Positions 12,741 to 25,118 of a DNA stretch of 64,000 nt are shown in pieces (the first letter of the stretch is position 1; the number at the start of each line of letters is the position of its first letter). Location: assembly GCA_963169105.1 (NCBI GenBank), contig OY720633.1:161401780-161465779 (forward strand). Direction: 5' to 3'. The translations under genes were made by a program, and so were the position numbers. The notes below the pieces were generated by a model. That model saw only the letters and a program-made list of their open reading frames with translations, was not told where the DNA came from and did no database searches. The stretch is from Ceriagrion tenellum. Taxonomy: Eukaryota > Arthropoda > Insecta > Odonata > Coenagrionidae.

Positions 12741-13111
12741 CAACGGCTTTAGTTTCTTTGGGACTTATTGTTAGACAACGATGTAGCCTGTCACTTACGC
12801 TTTTTAAACTGCATATTGATAACCTGTTACGGCCATGGAAGAGAAGAATTAATCACTACTTATTTCACCTTAATAGTCTCAAATATGTACTAAGTCTAAT
12901 CTTTACAGGTGACTACGTGTTTATCATCAATGATGAAGACGCAGTCCTAAAAGCAGTTTTTGAACTCTACAAGACGGCAAATGTAGACGACTTCCAGATC
13001 TCGACCGATAGAAGCATGCGAAGTAATGGCATTAAAAGGCAATAAAATAGTAATTTCAAAATTGACTTTAAATAATCAAGTCATAGATCAAGTCACATTC
13101 TTTAGTTGACA
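12741..13111 (+). pseudogene. Non-LTR retrotransposon reverse transcriptase fragment
   Basis: The plus frame from about 12758 reads as the middle of an RT domain. G-L-I-V-R-Q-R-C-S-L-S-L-T-L-F corresponds to the conserved G-x-R-Q-G-C-x-L-S-P-x-L-F motif, followed by the I-D-N-L-L region. The catalytic F-A-D-D box appears as F-T-G-D, so the first aspartate is lost. Then come I-I-N-D-E-D-A-V-L-K-A-V-F-E-L and Q-I-S-T-D. After a small frame change near 13015, V-M-A-L-K-G and Q-V-I-D-Q-V-T-F-F continue the usual K-V-M-x-F-x-G ... I-E-Q-V segment, ending at a stop at 13111. Both ends are missing. The copy is inactive. Family identity as a LINE RT is confident, the clade is not. Confidence 0.75.
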
Positions 13112-13845
13112 GAAGTCTTATTCCACAATCACTCTCGTGTCCAGTCGCCATCGGGAAGGGGTGGGAGGTCAAGGAGGGGACACGGAGTGAATCTAAATAA
13201 GCGAGGTCCATGAGAACTGCCACATGGTCGGAGAATATTAGCACTATATCGACGGATGAAATTTATAGCTACAGTATACCAGAGATGAAAAGTTGTGAGT
13301 CTTTGTGAGTCCGCTATCGGCTGCCGAACTGTGTGTGTGTGGAACATATTGTGTACGGCATGAACGGCAAGAACGAAATGCAAGAGCCATGCAGGAATCA
13401 TACGATACATACGATGTTAGTACTGAGTTGAAGATTAAGAGGCAACTATTAGGGAGCTAATAAACTAATCGATTATTCGACAATTCGTCTAATCTACTTC
13501 AGTGTTATTAGCACCATTACGGGTCTCTTATCGATCGCGGGAAAAACGACACTTCAAGCCTGAAATCTATTTCCGTCATTGTATTCTCATGGTCTGATCT
13601 TCTATAGTACAAGTTTACGTCTAATTTCTAACCAACGGTCTCAAAGCTAATTCCATTCCGAGTTTTGCTATTGGTTAGATCGTCGGCTGGGGAAGGGAAA
13701 GAATTCCCGTAGAACTAAAACAAATGTCGGCTGCCTATCCTAAGGAGTCTTGGAGTTGGTCATTCCGCTTACCGGTAAACGGGGTTTAGCTCGCCGGGGG
13801 AAAAGTTCCATCACTGCAGGGTGTAGCTCTCCTAAACATGTCTGA
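13112..13845. other. No gene; second copy of the direct repeat
   Basis: Holds the second copy (13527-13602, starting CTTATCGATCG) of the sequence seen at 12066. A 93-codon minus frame at 13129-13410 has no motif. Confidence 0.4.
13527..13602 (+). repeat. Diverged direct repeat, copy 2
   Basis: Partner of the copy at 12066. See that entry for the matching segments. Confidence 0.45.
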
Positions 13846-13971
13846 ACTTAGCTACCGAGGCGTTTTTCTCCAGTTACACGGGGTAGGAGGATGCCTTGGT
13901 AGCTAAACTGACTAAAGCACCTAGCTAGGTATCGAGGAATCAGGATTTGAGTCCTTGCCATCCACGCAAAT
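13846..13971 (+). repeat. tRNA-derived SINE head or tRNA pseudogene
   Basis: GGTAGCTAAACTGACTAAAG (13898-13917) fits a tRNA A box and D arm, and GGATTTGAGTCCTT (13943-13956) fits a degenerate B box and T arm at tRNA-like spacing. There is no good acceptor stem pairing, so a functional tRNA gene is unlikely. The A-box region also pairs with TTAGCTACCGAGGCG just upstream (about 13850), giving an imperfect 15-bp hairpin with 13 matches. Confidence 0.5.
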
Positions 13972-14629
13972 GATACTTCTGAGGAATTTTGCACTTAAAG
14001 ATATTGAAAACTTATTGAAAACAGTTGCCAAAACCTGTATGCTACTCAAATCTATAGTTTCAAGTAGTTTTATCACTGAAACATCAAATAACTTCTAACA
14101 CCCAACCTGCTGAGTAAATCTAGTAAATCGTATCCTCTCCATAACTAATTGACCATTATATATGCTGTTGAAAAGAGTAGTCTGATGCAAATTAAATATA
14201 CACTCTAATTTCTAATTCTAGGTCAATAAATCGTAGTCTAGATGCAGCATAATATGCTGAACTTCAGAGTACTATTCCTTAAAAATCTGTGAATAAAACG
14301 TTAAGGAGATATCTTATCATAATTCTCATCGCTCAAATACACTTAACCGCAATACTGAATATCTTACCTTTCATATGGCTATCACGAAATAGCTGTGAAA
14401 AAATAAAATATTTGTTTTCTTCCCAAAGTATGATTTGGGGTTTTTTGGTATAATTCTCACTGATTTTTCTGGTAATAAAAATCGAGAGCACTAACCCTGA
14501 AATTCTAAAAGACTGATCCTCTGATCAACTTTAAAGATGATAGCCGTTGATGTGACGTACTGTTTGAGAATGCAGATGCTTCCTAGACACGGCCTCTTAT
14601 TTTAATATAATATTTTTTCCTGCAGATGT

Positions 14630-14840
14630 AGGTTCCAAATTAATGTTTTTCTTTTGCTCACATTTCGCTTATTTATGTATGCTTCTTCAGGGCTCAGAGA
14701 GAGTTACTTTTCAATTTTTTTAAAATTCATGAACTTATAAAATAAATGTGGATGCAGCTACTGTGGCCCGAAGAAGCATAAACAGATATGCGAAACATCA
14801 GCTAATGAGTGATGATGTACGTTATTAATTGCACCAGTAT
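14630..14840. mobile_element. Inverted pair of Penelope-type terminal-repeat motifs
   Basis: Left motif (14656-14695, minus sense): CCCTGAAGAAGCATA, a linker, then AAGCGAAATG. Right motif (14763-14802, plus sense): GGCCCGAAGAAGCATA, a loop, TATGCGAAACATC. The right copy forms a good helix II (GCATA with TATGC). Outside the motifs both arms continue with AT-rich sequence sharing AATTAAT. The pair resembles other inverted hammerhead-like pairs in the window. Both look decayed: the left has a weak helix II and G at the expected cleavage position, the right has C instead of T in the CTGA core. Confidence 0.45.
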
Positions 14841-14929
14841 ATCTCAAGATGAAAATTACTGTATTAGAATATTTAGCTCCAAAGTATGCCTTTGGTTTCT
14901 TTTTATGCTATTATCCTACATTGAATCGA

Positions 14930-15210
14930 GAACAGATACACTAATTGGGGCGCATTGATGCAAAGAGGGGAGTGAATAGAGTCTTTATCAGCGGTAGAAT
15001 GCCAGCAGCAGCCCCGTCCGTGTTTGCAGGGGGATCGACGGGAATGTAATAATGGGAACGTTTCATTTGCGCCCGTGGAAGGTGCCAGCACGCGGCTCAT
15101 GCATTTGCCCGTCGCAGTTTAATGATCCAATCCCATGGGAGCCGACCCTGCGCTTACGGGAGAACAAAGGAAGCCGGACATTTAACGGCCACCGTAATGT
15201 AACCACCTCC
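14930..15210. other. Mixed-composition segment, possible conserved non-coding element
   Basis: Balanced base composition, unlike the AT-rich flanks or the strand-biased GC islands, with CpGs and short motifs such as TTTAATGATCC. No frame, repeat or element end is visible. This is only a composition-based suggestion. Confidence 0.2.
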
Positions 15211-16305
15211 TGATACTCAGAGGATCAGATCAATCCTTCTCATAAATCTAAAACACCGCTGACCCCAACTAAAGAATAATATAATACATAAATATATTAA
15301 AGGAATTCGGCTCATACATATTCCGAGAAGTTATATCCCCTAATAGCGCATTAACATCCCTTCACTGAGCTCATGCCGAAAAGACTTTGATTTCAACTAG
15401 GTATGTAAGAGTTATGGCTTTAAATGTCTCCCATGTTTGCTGTAGCATATCGCTATTAATTTTCAACCGAGCCGGGAAAAAGATCATTAATAATATCACA
15501 CAGCCACAGGTGGATAAGAAATGAACGGCCTGGCGTTTTGTAATCCAGCCAACGGTCATTATTCATGAGTTTGAAAAGTGTGTTACCGGGGAATTTAATT
15601 TCCATAACCCAGCAAGTAACATAGAAAGATAGGTTTCTGCTTTTATCGTGTCGTATTACGTGTCCTGGTTCATATAGATAAGCTGAGAGGATCAGTGAGT
15701 ATTTATGCCGAACGTTATATGGACATTTTTCTATGGCTCTCGGCGGTATTTTGTGGTCACATTTATTCATCAGATATTTCCAAAGATATGTTCATGCACC
15801 GTCAATGAGTTTTCATTGACCTATCTATTCATAATGTGAGAATTGTGTGAGAAACATCTTCCATTATTCATTGCTTTTATATCTGGAAAGCTAAATGTTT
15901 GTGTATCTTTTATATCGATCGGTGAATTGACTAGTGTTTTCTTTAGCTTTTGGAGTCGATTCATTAATTGCCATTTTTTAGGATAGTAACATACCTCGTA
16001 AATGTAAAGTAATATGTTTTAATAATTGGAAAACAAGCACATTACAAATATTACGTCGTCAAAATTAATTCGGTTCTCCATTTTTATATCAGCTATCAGC
16101 TCATAACTACATATTAATATTACAAATTTTTACTATCAAACCAGGCAAGTAACCCTATGTTTCTCCACCGAAATGATGTCTCTGAACTTAGCTTTCATCA
16201 AGTATATCTGGGATACTCTGTGGTAAGACTAGTGCCAGTTTTTCTTTATAAATACATCAAACGTTGTTTAATGAGTATTTTTGAAACAATCATTGCTTTT
16301 TAAAA
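15211..16305. other. No gene seen
   Basis: AT-rich; the 104- and 62-codon minus frames at 15371-15770 show no motif. Confidence 0.45.
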
Positions 16306-16309
16306 TATG

Positions 16310-17500
16310 CATTCTCTTTTTCAAATAACAAACCACAAATCGGAGGAAGATAAATATGTGAATTTTACTTCATTAAGTGGTGCAAAGTATCTTCGTAGGT
16401 TGAGAATCTTTGCTTCATTAATTAAAATGGCATTGAGTAGAAAACTGGTTGGACAAGTGATTGTCAGGCAACGCTTAGTCAAAACCTAGACCCACGTGTG
16501 TGGCGCAGGACTAAAATGTACCGTGTAAAGCGGTCTTCATGCGAGGAGAATTTTCCCCTTATATTACTCGATCAGACATTCTCCGTTATTATTCACTTTC
16601 TCGTATTCGTATTATCCGATTGTATGATGTGTATGCTTCTTTCCTACTTTGGCATTCATACTCCTAGGATAACTAATTCTTTTCTTTTACAAATCCCCGT
16701 GACTACTCACGCCAACACTTCAAGAAATTTATCCTTTAAAGCAGCAGTTGAATCATCATTTGGAGCATGTGCAGCTACAACTACTAATATATAGGGCCAG
16801 ATTTCTATTTTCATTTTCATTATTCTTTCCCTTATTTTATGCCAGTTTTTAACTTTGTTCTACAATCTTTTGTCCACTGCAATAGGTACTCTGAATTTTG
16901 CTTTTTTCCCCTTATTCACTCCGCTATAAAAATACAAATAGTTCCCTTGCATTTAATTTCCTGTTCCATTCTTTTTTGTTTATATCAGGGCTTCTATATC
17001 TATTCCATATATATCTAATTGTTCGAATACCTGATTTTTCCCATTTTCAATTTGTACATTCCACATTTCATTATTAAAGGTCCTTTTCCATACGTTTTTC
17101 CGATTTCTATTTCCTTTTGCGTATTACGAGGCTTTGATTGAGGAATTTTCACTTTTCTTGAAGTATTTCCGAGTGATGCATTGCAGGCCCATCGCTCCGA
17201 CCCCCTTCCAAGAGGATCGGGATTTCTTTTTCTAGGTTGTCCCTTATTGGCGAAATCCCTTCACTTCAGCGTAGAATTTTCGCCACCTCCGCCTGTTTGG
17301 TCCTCGGGTGTTATTTTATTTCCCGCCTACCAGCTGCTCTAGCAGGATGCAGACCGGTGAGGCCTTCCTCTACCCGCCCTATCTGGCTCTGGCTAGGTGG
17401 CTCTATCCGCCACCTGGGGACGCACACTCTAAGGGTTTTAGGCTGCCACGAGAGTATTTAAAGTACCTTTAAATTCTCTCCCAGTGTAGACTCTCCCAGT
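16310..17500 (-). pseudogene. Non-LTR retrotransposon 5' region and endonuclease domain
   Basis: On the minus strand the segment reads from a GC-richer leader (17500-17190) into an apurinic-type endonuclease (EEP fold) of a LINE. Visible landmarks in order: M-W-N-V-Q near 17060 (usual T-W-N-V-R), L-D-I-Y-G-I-D-I, T-K-x-N-G-T-G (usual E-T-R-W-x-G-x-G), Y-F-Y-S-G, V-P-I-A-V-D-K-R-L, then V-V-V-A-A-H-A-P-N-D-D (usual V-x-x-Y-A-P-T) at about 16790-16750, and V-I-L-G-V (usual D-F-N site) near 16665. Stops and frameshifts occur throughout and the catalytic glutamate and D-F-N positions are altered. The degraded end near 16313 keeps S-S-D-L-W-F-V-I, resembling the S-D-H-x-L-V motif. The RT half is absent. 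Confidence 0.65.
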
Positions 17501-20500
17501 AAAGACAGTTGCAAATTCGTTTTCTCTAAAGAAGTCGTGCATATATCAGGAAGTCACAGTTAAAAAATTTCCATCAATAGTTCCAAAAGGCTGGTTATTA
17601 CACGACACTTAATTTTGTATTAAAGCAGATTCTATTTTTAGAGCTCTCAGTGATGCTTCTGAACTGTCTTTCTAATAATCTTCCCATTTTTGTGACGTAA
17701 AAATAACTGAACATCAATTCCTGCATCAGACTCTGTAATCTTGTGCTTCTTGAAAAAAGCCCCATCCCTTTCGAGTAGGGGAATTGCGAAGGTTTTCTAT
17801 TCACAGAAACGCTCTGTGAATACAAAAATTATTTGATATGTTGGTTAATCTGAGTCTAGGGTGTCAGATTTTTTTCTTTAAAACTGGAAACAGAAATAAG
17901 GAATCAAAAATGGTTGGCTAACTTTTAAAAAACTATTAGACACCTTTAGTAAAGATTTGTTAATTTTGACTTGAAATACATTCAATCGAATAAATGCATG
18001 TACGAAGTTTGAATAAAATTCTATAATAAACGCTGAATACTGAGTTATGGACCCATATTTGTAACTGCCAATGACACATATACTTCTCGGATGAACGGGT
18101 CACTTTCATCGAACTTTTCAAAAATAGCAAAATTGTGGTATAATTCCTTTCCTGGACCTAATTACTAATCACGGAAAACAAATTTTAAAAAAAGCTTTAG
18201 TTCTTTTTATTTGGCATCGGACCAAAAATAGGGCTAATTAAAAAGTTTAATAACTGGTACTGATAGGAAACAATTGATGTCTATGCTTTACTATTGATTT
18301 TACTATAGATGAGCAATTTATTTGGTCTCAAAAAGCGTATAAATATTGATTTGAAAAAATATATTTGGGTCTTTTTTTATCACAATATAATGAAACTAGG
18401 ATCAGGTCGATTTGGTCGTCAAACAATATCATAATATAGTATCGTTAACGCTCTGGTTATTTATTTGTGGTTTATAGAGTGTTATATTTGAAATAATGTG
18501 TGAGGAACTTTGAAATGTAAAACAATAATTTATACAACAGTTATTGTTCAAAATGGATTAGTTTTGCTTTTATCTATATTTTCTCACGCGTTCGTGAGGT
18601 TTCCAAAATAATGTAGTCTTTAATCCTGTTGAGTTCATGAGTATTTATTATTATTCCAAAATTTATGAATGAAACCGCATCAAAATAATGTAAATCTTAT
18701 ATTAGGAGTAGTATCAAATCGCTATTGCACAGGAATTTAAAATCATCCCTTTTATCCACCAACGCTATTACGAAAATTGCCTTATTTTTCTCGCGTATCA
18801 GAAATAAACACTGGTGAAACCATCAAGCCAATAATTGGGGCTATTATGTATATATTAATGAGCTATTAGAAACTCTTCTCAATTTTTGACTTATATTTAT
18901 TCTCTCATGTATTTTAACATGGTAAATTCTTTATCATGCTGTTAGTATCATGCTAAGTAAACGTAAAGTTTGCTGCTGCACACGTCTGAATGCAAGAATA
19001 ACTTTTACCAGCACAGAATAGACCCCTCGTCGTTGGTCACTTCTCGCATTTGTACGGGTTTCGGCTTTCCCCGCCATGCGTCGTACTCACCTCCAGGAAA
19101 GCAGTAGTCTGCCCTAACACTTCCTCCATTTCACGGGATGGAGGCCTGGAGAGTGGGCGTTACCCATTCCACTTCCTCTCCACGAGATTGAGCCCGGCCT
19201 ACCCCTCTGTGTCCGACGGGCGAAAGTGGAACTCTTCCTCTCTTTCCTAATTCCACCACTCTACATGGCCTCTGGGGGTTTCCAGAATAGTATCTCTGCA
19301 TCCCATTTCTTAAAGCATAGATACGACACTCCGTCATCCCTCTCTTTTGTGATAAACGTCTAACACTAGAATCTCAGTTCTTTTCAGTCTCAAGGGAAAA
19401 ATCGGGATTCCCCTCGAGGGATAAGGCATGAGTAATTTAGAAAGCATTTGATGCACGCAGGCTAGTCTGTATCTTTCATCGTCTCCATCTAATTTTACCT
19501 TCGGAAGCCTTGGGATTTGACGTATAAGCACTGCCAGCAAAGGAAGCTCTCAATTTTTGTCTTACTTTCCTACTCCAAAACGGAGCATGAATCACAGTCT
19601 TCTCAGAAAAAATTCTCGATTTTCGTACAGAGCATCTCAAGAAAGTGCAGCGAAAACTCAAATCATTTGTTTTTTTAATACTGAGGTTTAATATTTTTTC
19701 ACAATATTAATTAAGGTTCATTGAATCCTTGGTTTTTTATTATTCTATTTTATGTGCGAAGTTTTTAAAACGCTGGAATAAAAAAATACGCTACTATTTG
19801 ATTAAACCCCAGCTTTCTGAGAACTACAATGGAAAAATTATTTTTATCTAAGGACGTTTATCATATTAAGATGGTTTAGTTAATTATGGACTTTACAGAG
19901 CAGCAAACAGCAAGTGTTTTACATCAATATCTATACACTACCCTGCTAGTAAACGAAGAAACGTGTTGCATGAGTTGATAGGTCACCGTCATAGGAGGGA
20001 TTTGACATAGGGAAAGTAGTAGGTAAAGCGGAAAAGTTGAGTTGTGTGTTAACGATGTCTTAAATGCTAGTTCCACGCAATTCAATCTATGTTCACTAGT
20101 TTTTGTAGACAGGAGAAAGTTCTGTAACTATCAGTTCGCAACGTTAAGAGAGGTTATTAATGTCCCCAATTTGAGCATCCCTTAATTTTCTTATTTCAGA
20201 AAATTACCTTTACACGTGGCCATCTATTTAGTTGGAATATAATGGGTGGTTACAACATTTAATTTAATATTGATATTTTAGCCTTAATTTAGGAACACTG
20301 AAGTTCTTATGCATAATAACATACGTTAACGGTGGTGAAACTATAAAGTCTACCAGACGCCATAAATGAAAGGCGTTTTACATAAACTTCAATGGCAATA
20401 AGCTCTTTCCGGTCTTATTAAACAATTTTTATATTTATTTCCTAGCATTCTGTTGTGATTATTAAATAATTGCACGTAAAACACATGATTGCAGGCGCTT

Positions 20501-20833
20501 GGCCCGGTTGCTCACACAGGAGGAATGTTACTCGCTTCAAATTGTAAACTGCAACGATGGCTCCAACATTAATGATGTGAAAAAAGTAGAATCATTCACC
20601 TGTCGCATAGAAACCTCGCTAAGTTATGATGTCGCTTGCTGACCTTTTGCTTTCATTGCGAGTTTAAAAAATTAACGAGGTCAGTTAGCCAGTGTACGGG
20701 AGGACAAACAAATGAACATTGTGGGGGTAGTTAGGTTTTGTTCCGAGACCGAGATTTGCTCGCCACCAAATATGCCAGGGCTTGCAACCAGCTTGTCTGC
20801 CGACTAACGTATTTTACCCTCGAGCACGGTCAC
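17501..20833. other. No gene seen
   Basis: Mostly AT-rich. 19030-19340 is GC-richer and CpG-containing with short frames on both strands and no motif. Nothing recognisable as an element with ends. Confidence 0.45.
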
Positions 20834-20852
20834 CTGGGTGCTTCACACCCAG
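20834..20852. repeat. Short palindrome CTGGGTG...CACCCAG
   Basis: Seven-base arms around a short centre. Related GGGTGTC/GACACC motifs occur at 17858, 21007 and 21916. Confidence 0.4.
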
Positions 20853-21915
20853 AGATATTTTAAAAATGCTCTATTTTTTATTTCGCCTAAATAAACAAAT
20901 CCATAAATCAAGTAGCTGAGTTTTAAGTATTTTTAATTACTCGGACGTAATTTTAGTTTAATGAATCTCTTTACTGTGGATAGAAAAAAAATATTTGCTG
21001 TAGATCTGGGTGTCAGGCACACACCAACTGTAATGGTGTGACTAACTCTGTCTCTTTTCACTTTTTTCCGTAGTCTCATGGTCTCCTATGAGAGAAAATA
21101 AATTCTTCGCCTTATATTTTTCTCACGGTGGTAGATGAGAAGACCTTCAAAAGTTACACTCATTATTTTTTTCGGCATGAAAACAAATTTTACACCAGAA
21201 TTTGAGGCTTTCCAATCGCCGACCTGCATAGGAATGAAGGAAATGAAATCATAATTGGACCATCGTGCAGATTTTTTGTTCCAATCCAACCAGTCTTTGG
21301 TAGTCATATGAAATGTGTGACTGCGACCCTTATTTCGTTGTGAGCATCTCTATCTTACCCTGCGATAGGCTTCTCAAGAGTTCTGAAATATTGTCTCAGC
21401 CACTGAGTTTTACCCTCCCAAGAGTTATCTCCTTATAGCGTATTTTGTGTGTGCAATTAGTTGGTTTCTGGTTACGAGTAAGTCCTGTGAATAGCGCTAG
21501 GCAATAATGAGCATCTTTAATATTCATCAAGTCTGTGGATTTTGCAAATAGGTTTACATTCCATATTTATTTTTATATTAAAAAATTTAACTTGCTACAA
21601 TTTAATAATTCCATCGCTGTTATAAAATATGCCAACTTTAGTTTTCAGGATGGCATACGGAAGATAATAAAACGAATATTGCAACTTTGGGAAGTTAAAG
21701 GGGGAGAAAATTAAATGACAGGCGATGTATCTTATTCAAATAGCACGGATAATCTGCAAAGCAGTGGACAGGACGAGACCAAAACGTATATTTAAGAAAA
21801 GTATCAAGGAACATAAAAAAACATATTATACTTAAAGACAATATATGAGATAAGTAAGAAAAAATATAGCTAAACATTTTACTTTCACTCAGTGCATACA
21901 AAATAAGTTGTCCTA

Positions 21916-21928
21916 GGTGTCTGACACC
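21916..21928. repeat. Perfect palindrome GGTGTCTGACACC
   Basis: Six-base arms around a single T. The outer bases TAGGGTGTCAGA (minus strand) also match the plus strand at 17857, so this may be the end of a dispersed repeat. No matching partner end was found. Confidence 0.4.
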
Positions 21929-22855
21929 CTAAAACCTGAATATATTATGTGATATAGGCAGCTGTACTGAAGGATTAAGGTCCATTTGATCCGAGGAAAT
22001 ATAAGTTTACGGGCAGACCGTTGATACTTTTATAGGTGTTAAGAAAACTGAAAATGAAGAATTAAGCGATCATTTGCAACGAGGTATCCCTAAGGAAGTA
22101 TTCACTCACAAGTTTTCGCATAGTCCTGCTTATTTCTACCGAAAACAACGAAACAAGTTTGATGCGCCGATAAGCATATTTTTGTCGTTCTGTGTCTCTC
22201 TCGCTCCTAGCCCAAACTTTTATTTTAGCAAAATTGCCATTTTAGGTCGTCACGTGTGAACCTTTTGTCAAATATCTTGGTCATCATCATCATCTTTGGG
22301 TTCAAAGATGAGTAATATACATTTAGATGTCAATGTGCACAACTGAGATACATTTCCCAAGTAGAATGTTAGATAATATAATAATATTAGATAATAAAGT
22401 GGAGATAATGGGAGGCTTCCTAATTCCATCGCAGAACTGTGTGACAGAATCAATAGATGAGCCACTTATTTAGTCCATCAGATCACTCTGTGATAGTTCA
22501 CCTTTTTAGAATCCGACCAAGCCTGCCTACTTCCATTTCTTCACAACCTGCAAGTATGTTCTAATACATTCTTATATACATGCGCTAATTACTACGTGCC
22601 AAGTTCTTACATGCGCATGTTTATTAAAACCATTTTTAATAAAAACTTCTGTTCTCATGCAGCGAAAAGTATACTACACCATCTCATTTTATTGACTCGC
22701 AAAACTTATGCAGTAATAACGAATCCACTCAAATTTTTTCGTCAAATATTTTGACTCAAAAACAAACTTAGAGCATTCAATTCCGTACGAATTTCAAACT
22801 ACCAGCCATCTGCTTCCACTCACATCATTTTTCGACAATTTTCATAACGAAGGCG
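21929..22855. other. No gene seen
   Basis: AT-rich sequence; a short ATC/ATG-rich simple repeat sits near 22284-22296. Confidence 0.45.
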
Positions 22856-24440
22856 TCGTGTTTAAACGACCAAGGGTAAGTAGGTTGGTTAGGAGAGGAG
22901 TAAAGGGGGAGGTGCTGAGGTTGACGGGCGGCCACTGAGGGGAAGCAGGCGTTGGAAGATGGTAAATGAGGTAATGGAGCCCGCGGAGAAGTCAGACATT
23001 TTCTGGTGGCTACGGAAATGAAGAGCTGTGTATAGAGGATTTGTGCTGGAAGGGATCTCGGATCTTGTTTGCCGCTGGAGATGACAATTCTAGAACTCAG
23101 GATTAAGTTCTCCCGCGTCCTAGCCTGACTCATTTTCCTAAGAACTGCAAGAATGTTTAGTTTTAACGGAAGATTATTAAATTTTAATCGATTTTTGGCA
23201 ATATTTTACTTTCAGGATTCCACTTTTACTCTTCGCGGCCGCTGAAAATTCATTTTGCCTCTTGATGTTGTTTTATATAACGCGGGATTCAGACATTTGA
23301 TCCTCAGTTTACTCTGTTATCCTACGCTCAATCATTCAGAACTGACGCTGGTGACCTTATTACTTTCAATGTTGGAGTTTAAGGAGCTTTAAATATGACT
23401 CTTTTTAACCGTGGGCTACTCTCTCCTTGTAATACTACTGCATTATCTTCAGCGGATTGATTTCTTAATGGAATGCCTTGGGTCTTGGATAATTTTCATG
23501 GATTTGTGTATTTAGAGGTTCACTTTTTATGAATGATGAATTGAATTTGATGGAAAATTTTCTCATCGAATGCATGCGAAGGATGATTCAAAGGTTTTAT
23601 AAATTTCTAAGGTTTAACCATAGAAGCAGAGTTGAGCTTTACTAAGACCATGAGTCTTCCGCAGCAGATTTGGGAATGTTAAGGGTTATGTTTGAGTCCC
23701 TTTTCCAAAGCGTCATAAAAAATAAAAGGAACGGAAATTGGAAAGAGATCGGAACGTAATTGAAATATGCGTGGGTTACCGAAAGGGAACTGATAGTTCC
23801 TCGTCCGTTTGTGACAGAAGACAGGCGATATATCTTCCCCCATAATGTGTCCCATATTGCTACCCCGTTCTCTTTTCCCTTCTCCTGCAATCTTTCCTTT
23901 TCTTCTTCCCACTCTCCCTCAATACCTCAGCACCCATTCCAAAATATCTCCGCCCTGCATCCACACACCAACCTCTTCCCCTCCCTACGTCTCAGCTCGA
24001 TCAAGCCCCCCTAAAAACCCCCGCCCATAACATTATGGACCACGTTCTAGCCGCCCACCCCCTTCTCCCCGTTCTATTTTTCTGCACCGGCTACAGCCCC
24101 TTCCCCCAACAACAAAAGAGTCCCACTCAATACCCCTCTTTCTCTCTATCACTCCGCCACCGACCCATCCACCGGATCCGGAATCAATTTCCATCCCCAG
24201 GCCGCGCTGAGGTGGATTCGGCGCCCCGAGGGCGGCTGCGAGCCGGGAACTTTGTCGGCGGATTGTGTGGATGGAGGATGTAAGACGGGTGAAGGAAGGA
24301 AGAGGACGGCGTGTGGGAGGCAAGGAGATATCCTGCCCCGTGGGCAGGAAGCCTCGGGAGGAGAAAGTGCGCAGTGCGGGAAGCTGGGAGTTGAGCATGA
24401 ATGTCTGAATGGGTGTCTGGGCAGGACACGCAAATCGAAC
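22856..24440. other. GC-rich, strand-biased islands, no supported gene
   Basis: Two islands, 22860-23110 and 23860-24440, separated by AT-rich DNA. The second is C/T-rich on the plus strand to about 24150 and then G/A-rich from about 24230, so the strand bias flips. Many overlapping frames (up to 121 codons) are rich in P, S and H or G, E and R, consistent with composition rather than coding. Confidence 0.4.
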
Positions 24441-24473
24441 TCATCCTTAGATACTCTAGCTGACGGATGACTC

Positions 24474-25118
24474 TTAACATTAGAAGTACCGGACTTTACA
24501 ACGTATCAATCAGTACAATCAGTTGACCGATAGGTGTCAATTTGATCCCATAGAAATGATTTGTTTTATAAATTAAGTATGACGTTTTTAATTCAATTAA
24601 TCAGCAAATTGTTTTGAAAATATGCAGTATTTATTATTGGCATTATTTTCAAGAATCAAGATTTGTGTCAACGTACTATGATTTGTCAGTTCAACATATA
24701 GGATGCAGTGCAAGAGGGCTGTGGCCAGGGACTTCTGTCCCACATCCAAATCCTCAAAGGTGTGTCGGATCTTCGCGCAGTAATTCACCCAAAGGTATTA
24801 ACGTTCGGCTTCCGAGCTGTATAAAATATTTCAACTAAAGACAGCAAAGCTCAATATTTATTGTAAAGTAATAAAACTGTAATAAAAGAAAGGAGAAATA
24901 GCCTGGGGTCAAAATTTTCCATCTGTTACTAACTGGTGGACGGTAATGTAAAGAAAAAAACAATTGATGCTCTGAGTCTCTTATTTTCACAATATATTTT
25001 TCTGCTAAAAACATAATAGTCAAGAAATATGCAAGAGCTGAGATGATTCAGTTAGAAGTTATGGATTGTCAAAAATAGAAAGCAGTCAAAATGACCCTTG
25101 TGGTACTTCTAGTGTTAA
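24474..25118. mobile_element. piggyBac-type non-autonomous DNA transposon
   Basis: A 637-bp insert (24478-25114) is bounded on both sides by TTAA (24474-24477 and 25115-25118), the target duplication used by piggyBac-superfamily elements. The ends are inverted repeats: CATTAGAAGTACC on the left and CACTAGAAGTACC on the right (minus strand), 12 of 13 identical. Internal sequence is AT-rich with only short frames and no DDD transposase, so it is a deletion derivative or MITE depending on a transposase elsewhere. The superfamily call rests on TTAA plus the short CAYTAGAA-type terminus. Confidence 0.7.

Noticed and set aside
13891..13971. Functional tRNA gene
   Set aside because: A and B boxes are recognisable but the acceptor stem does not pair and the B box is mutated.
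19040..19085. GCCGAAACCCGTAC with GTACG upstream, like a ribozyme helix I
   Set aside because: The CTGANGA core is absent (ACGCA instead), so the fold is not a hammerhead as it stands.
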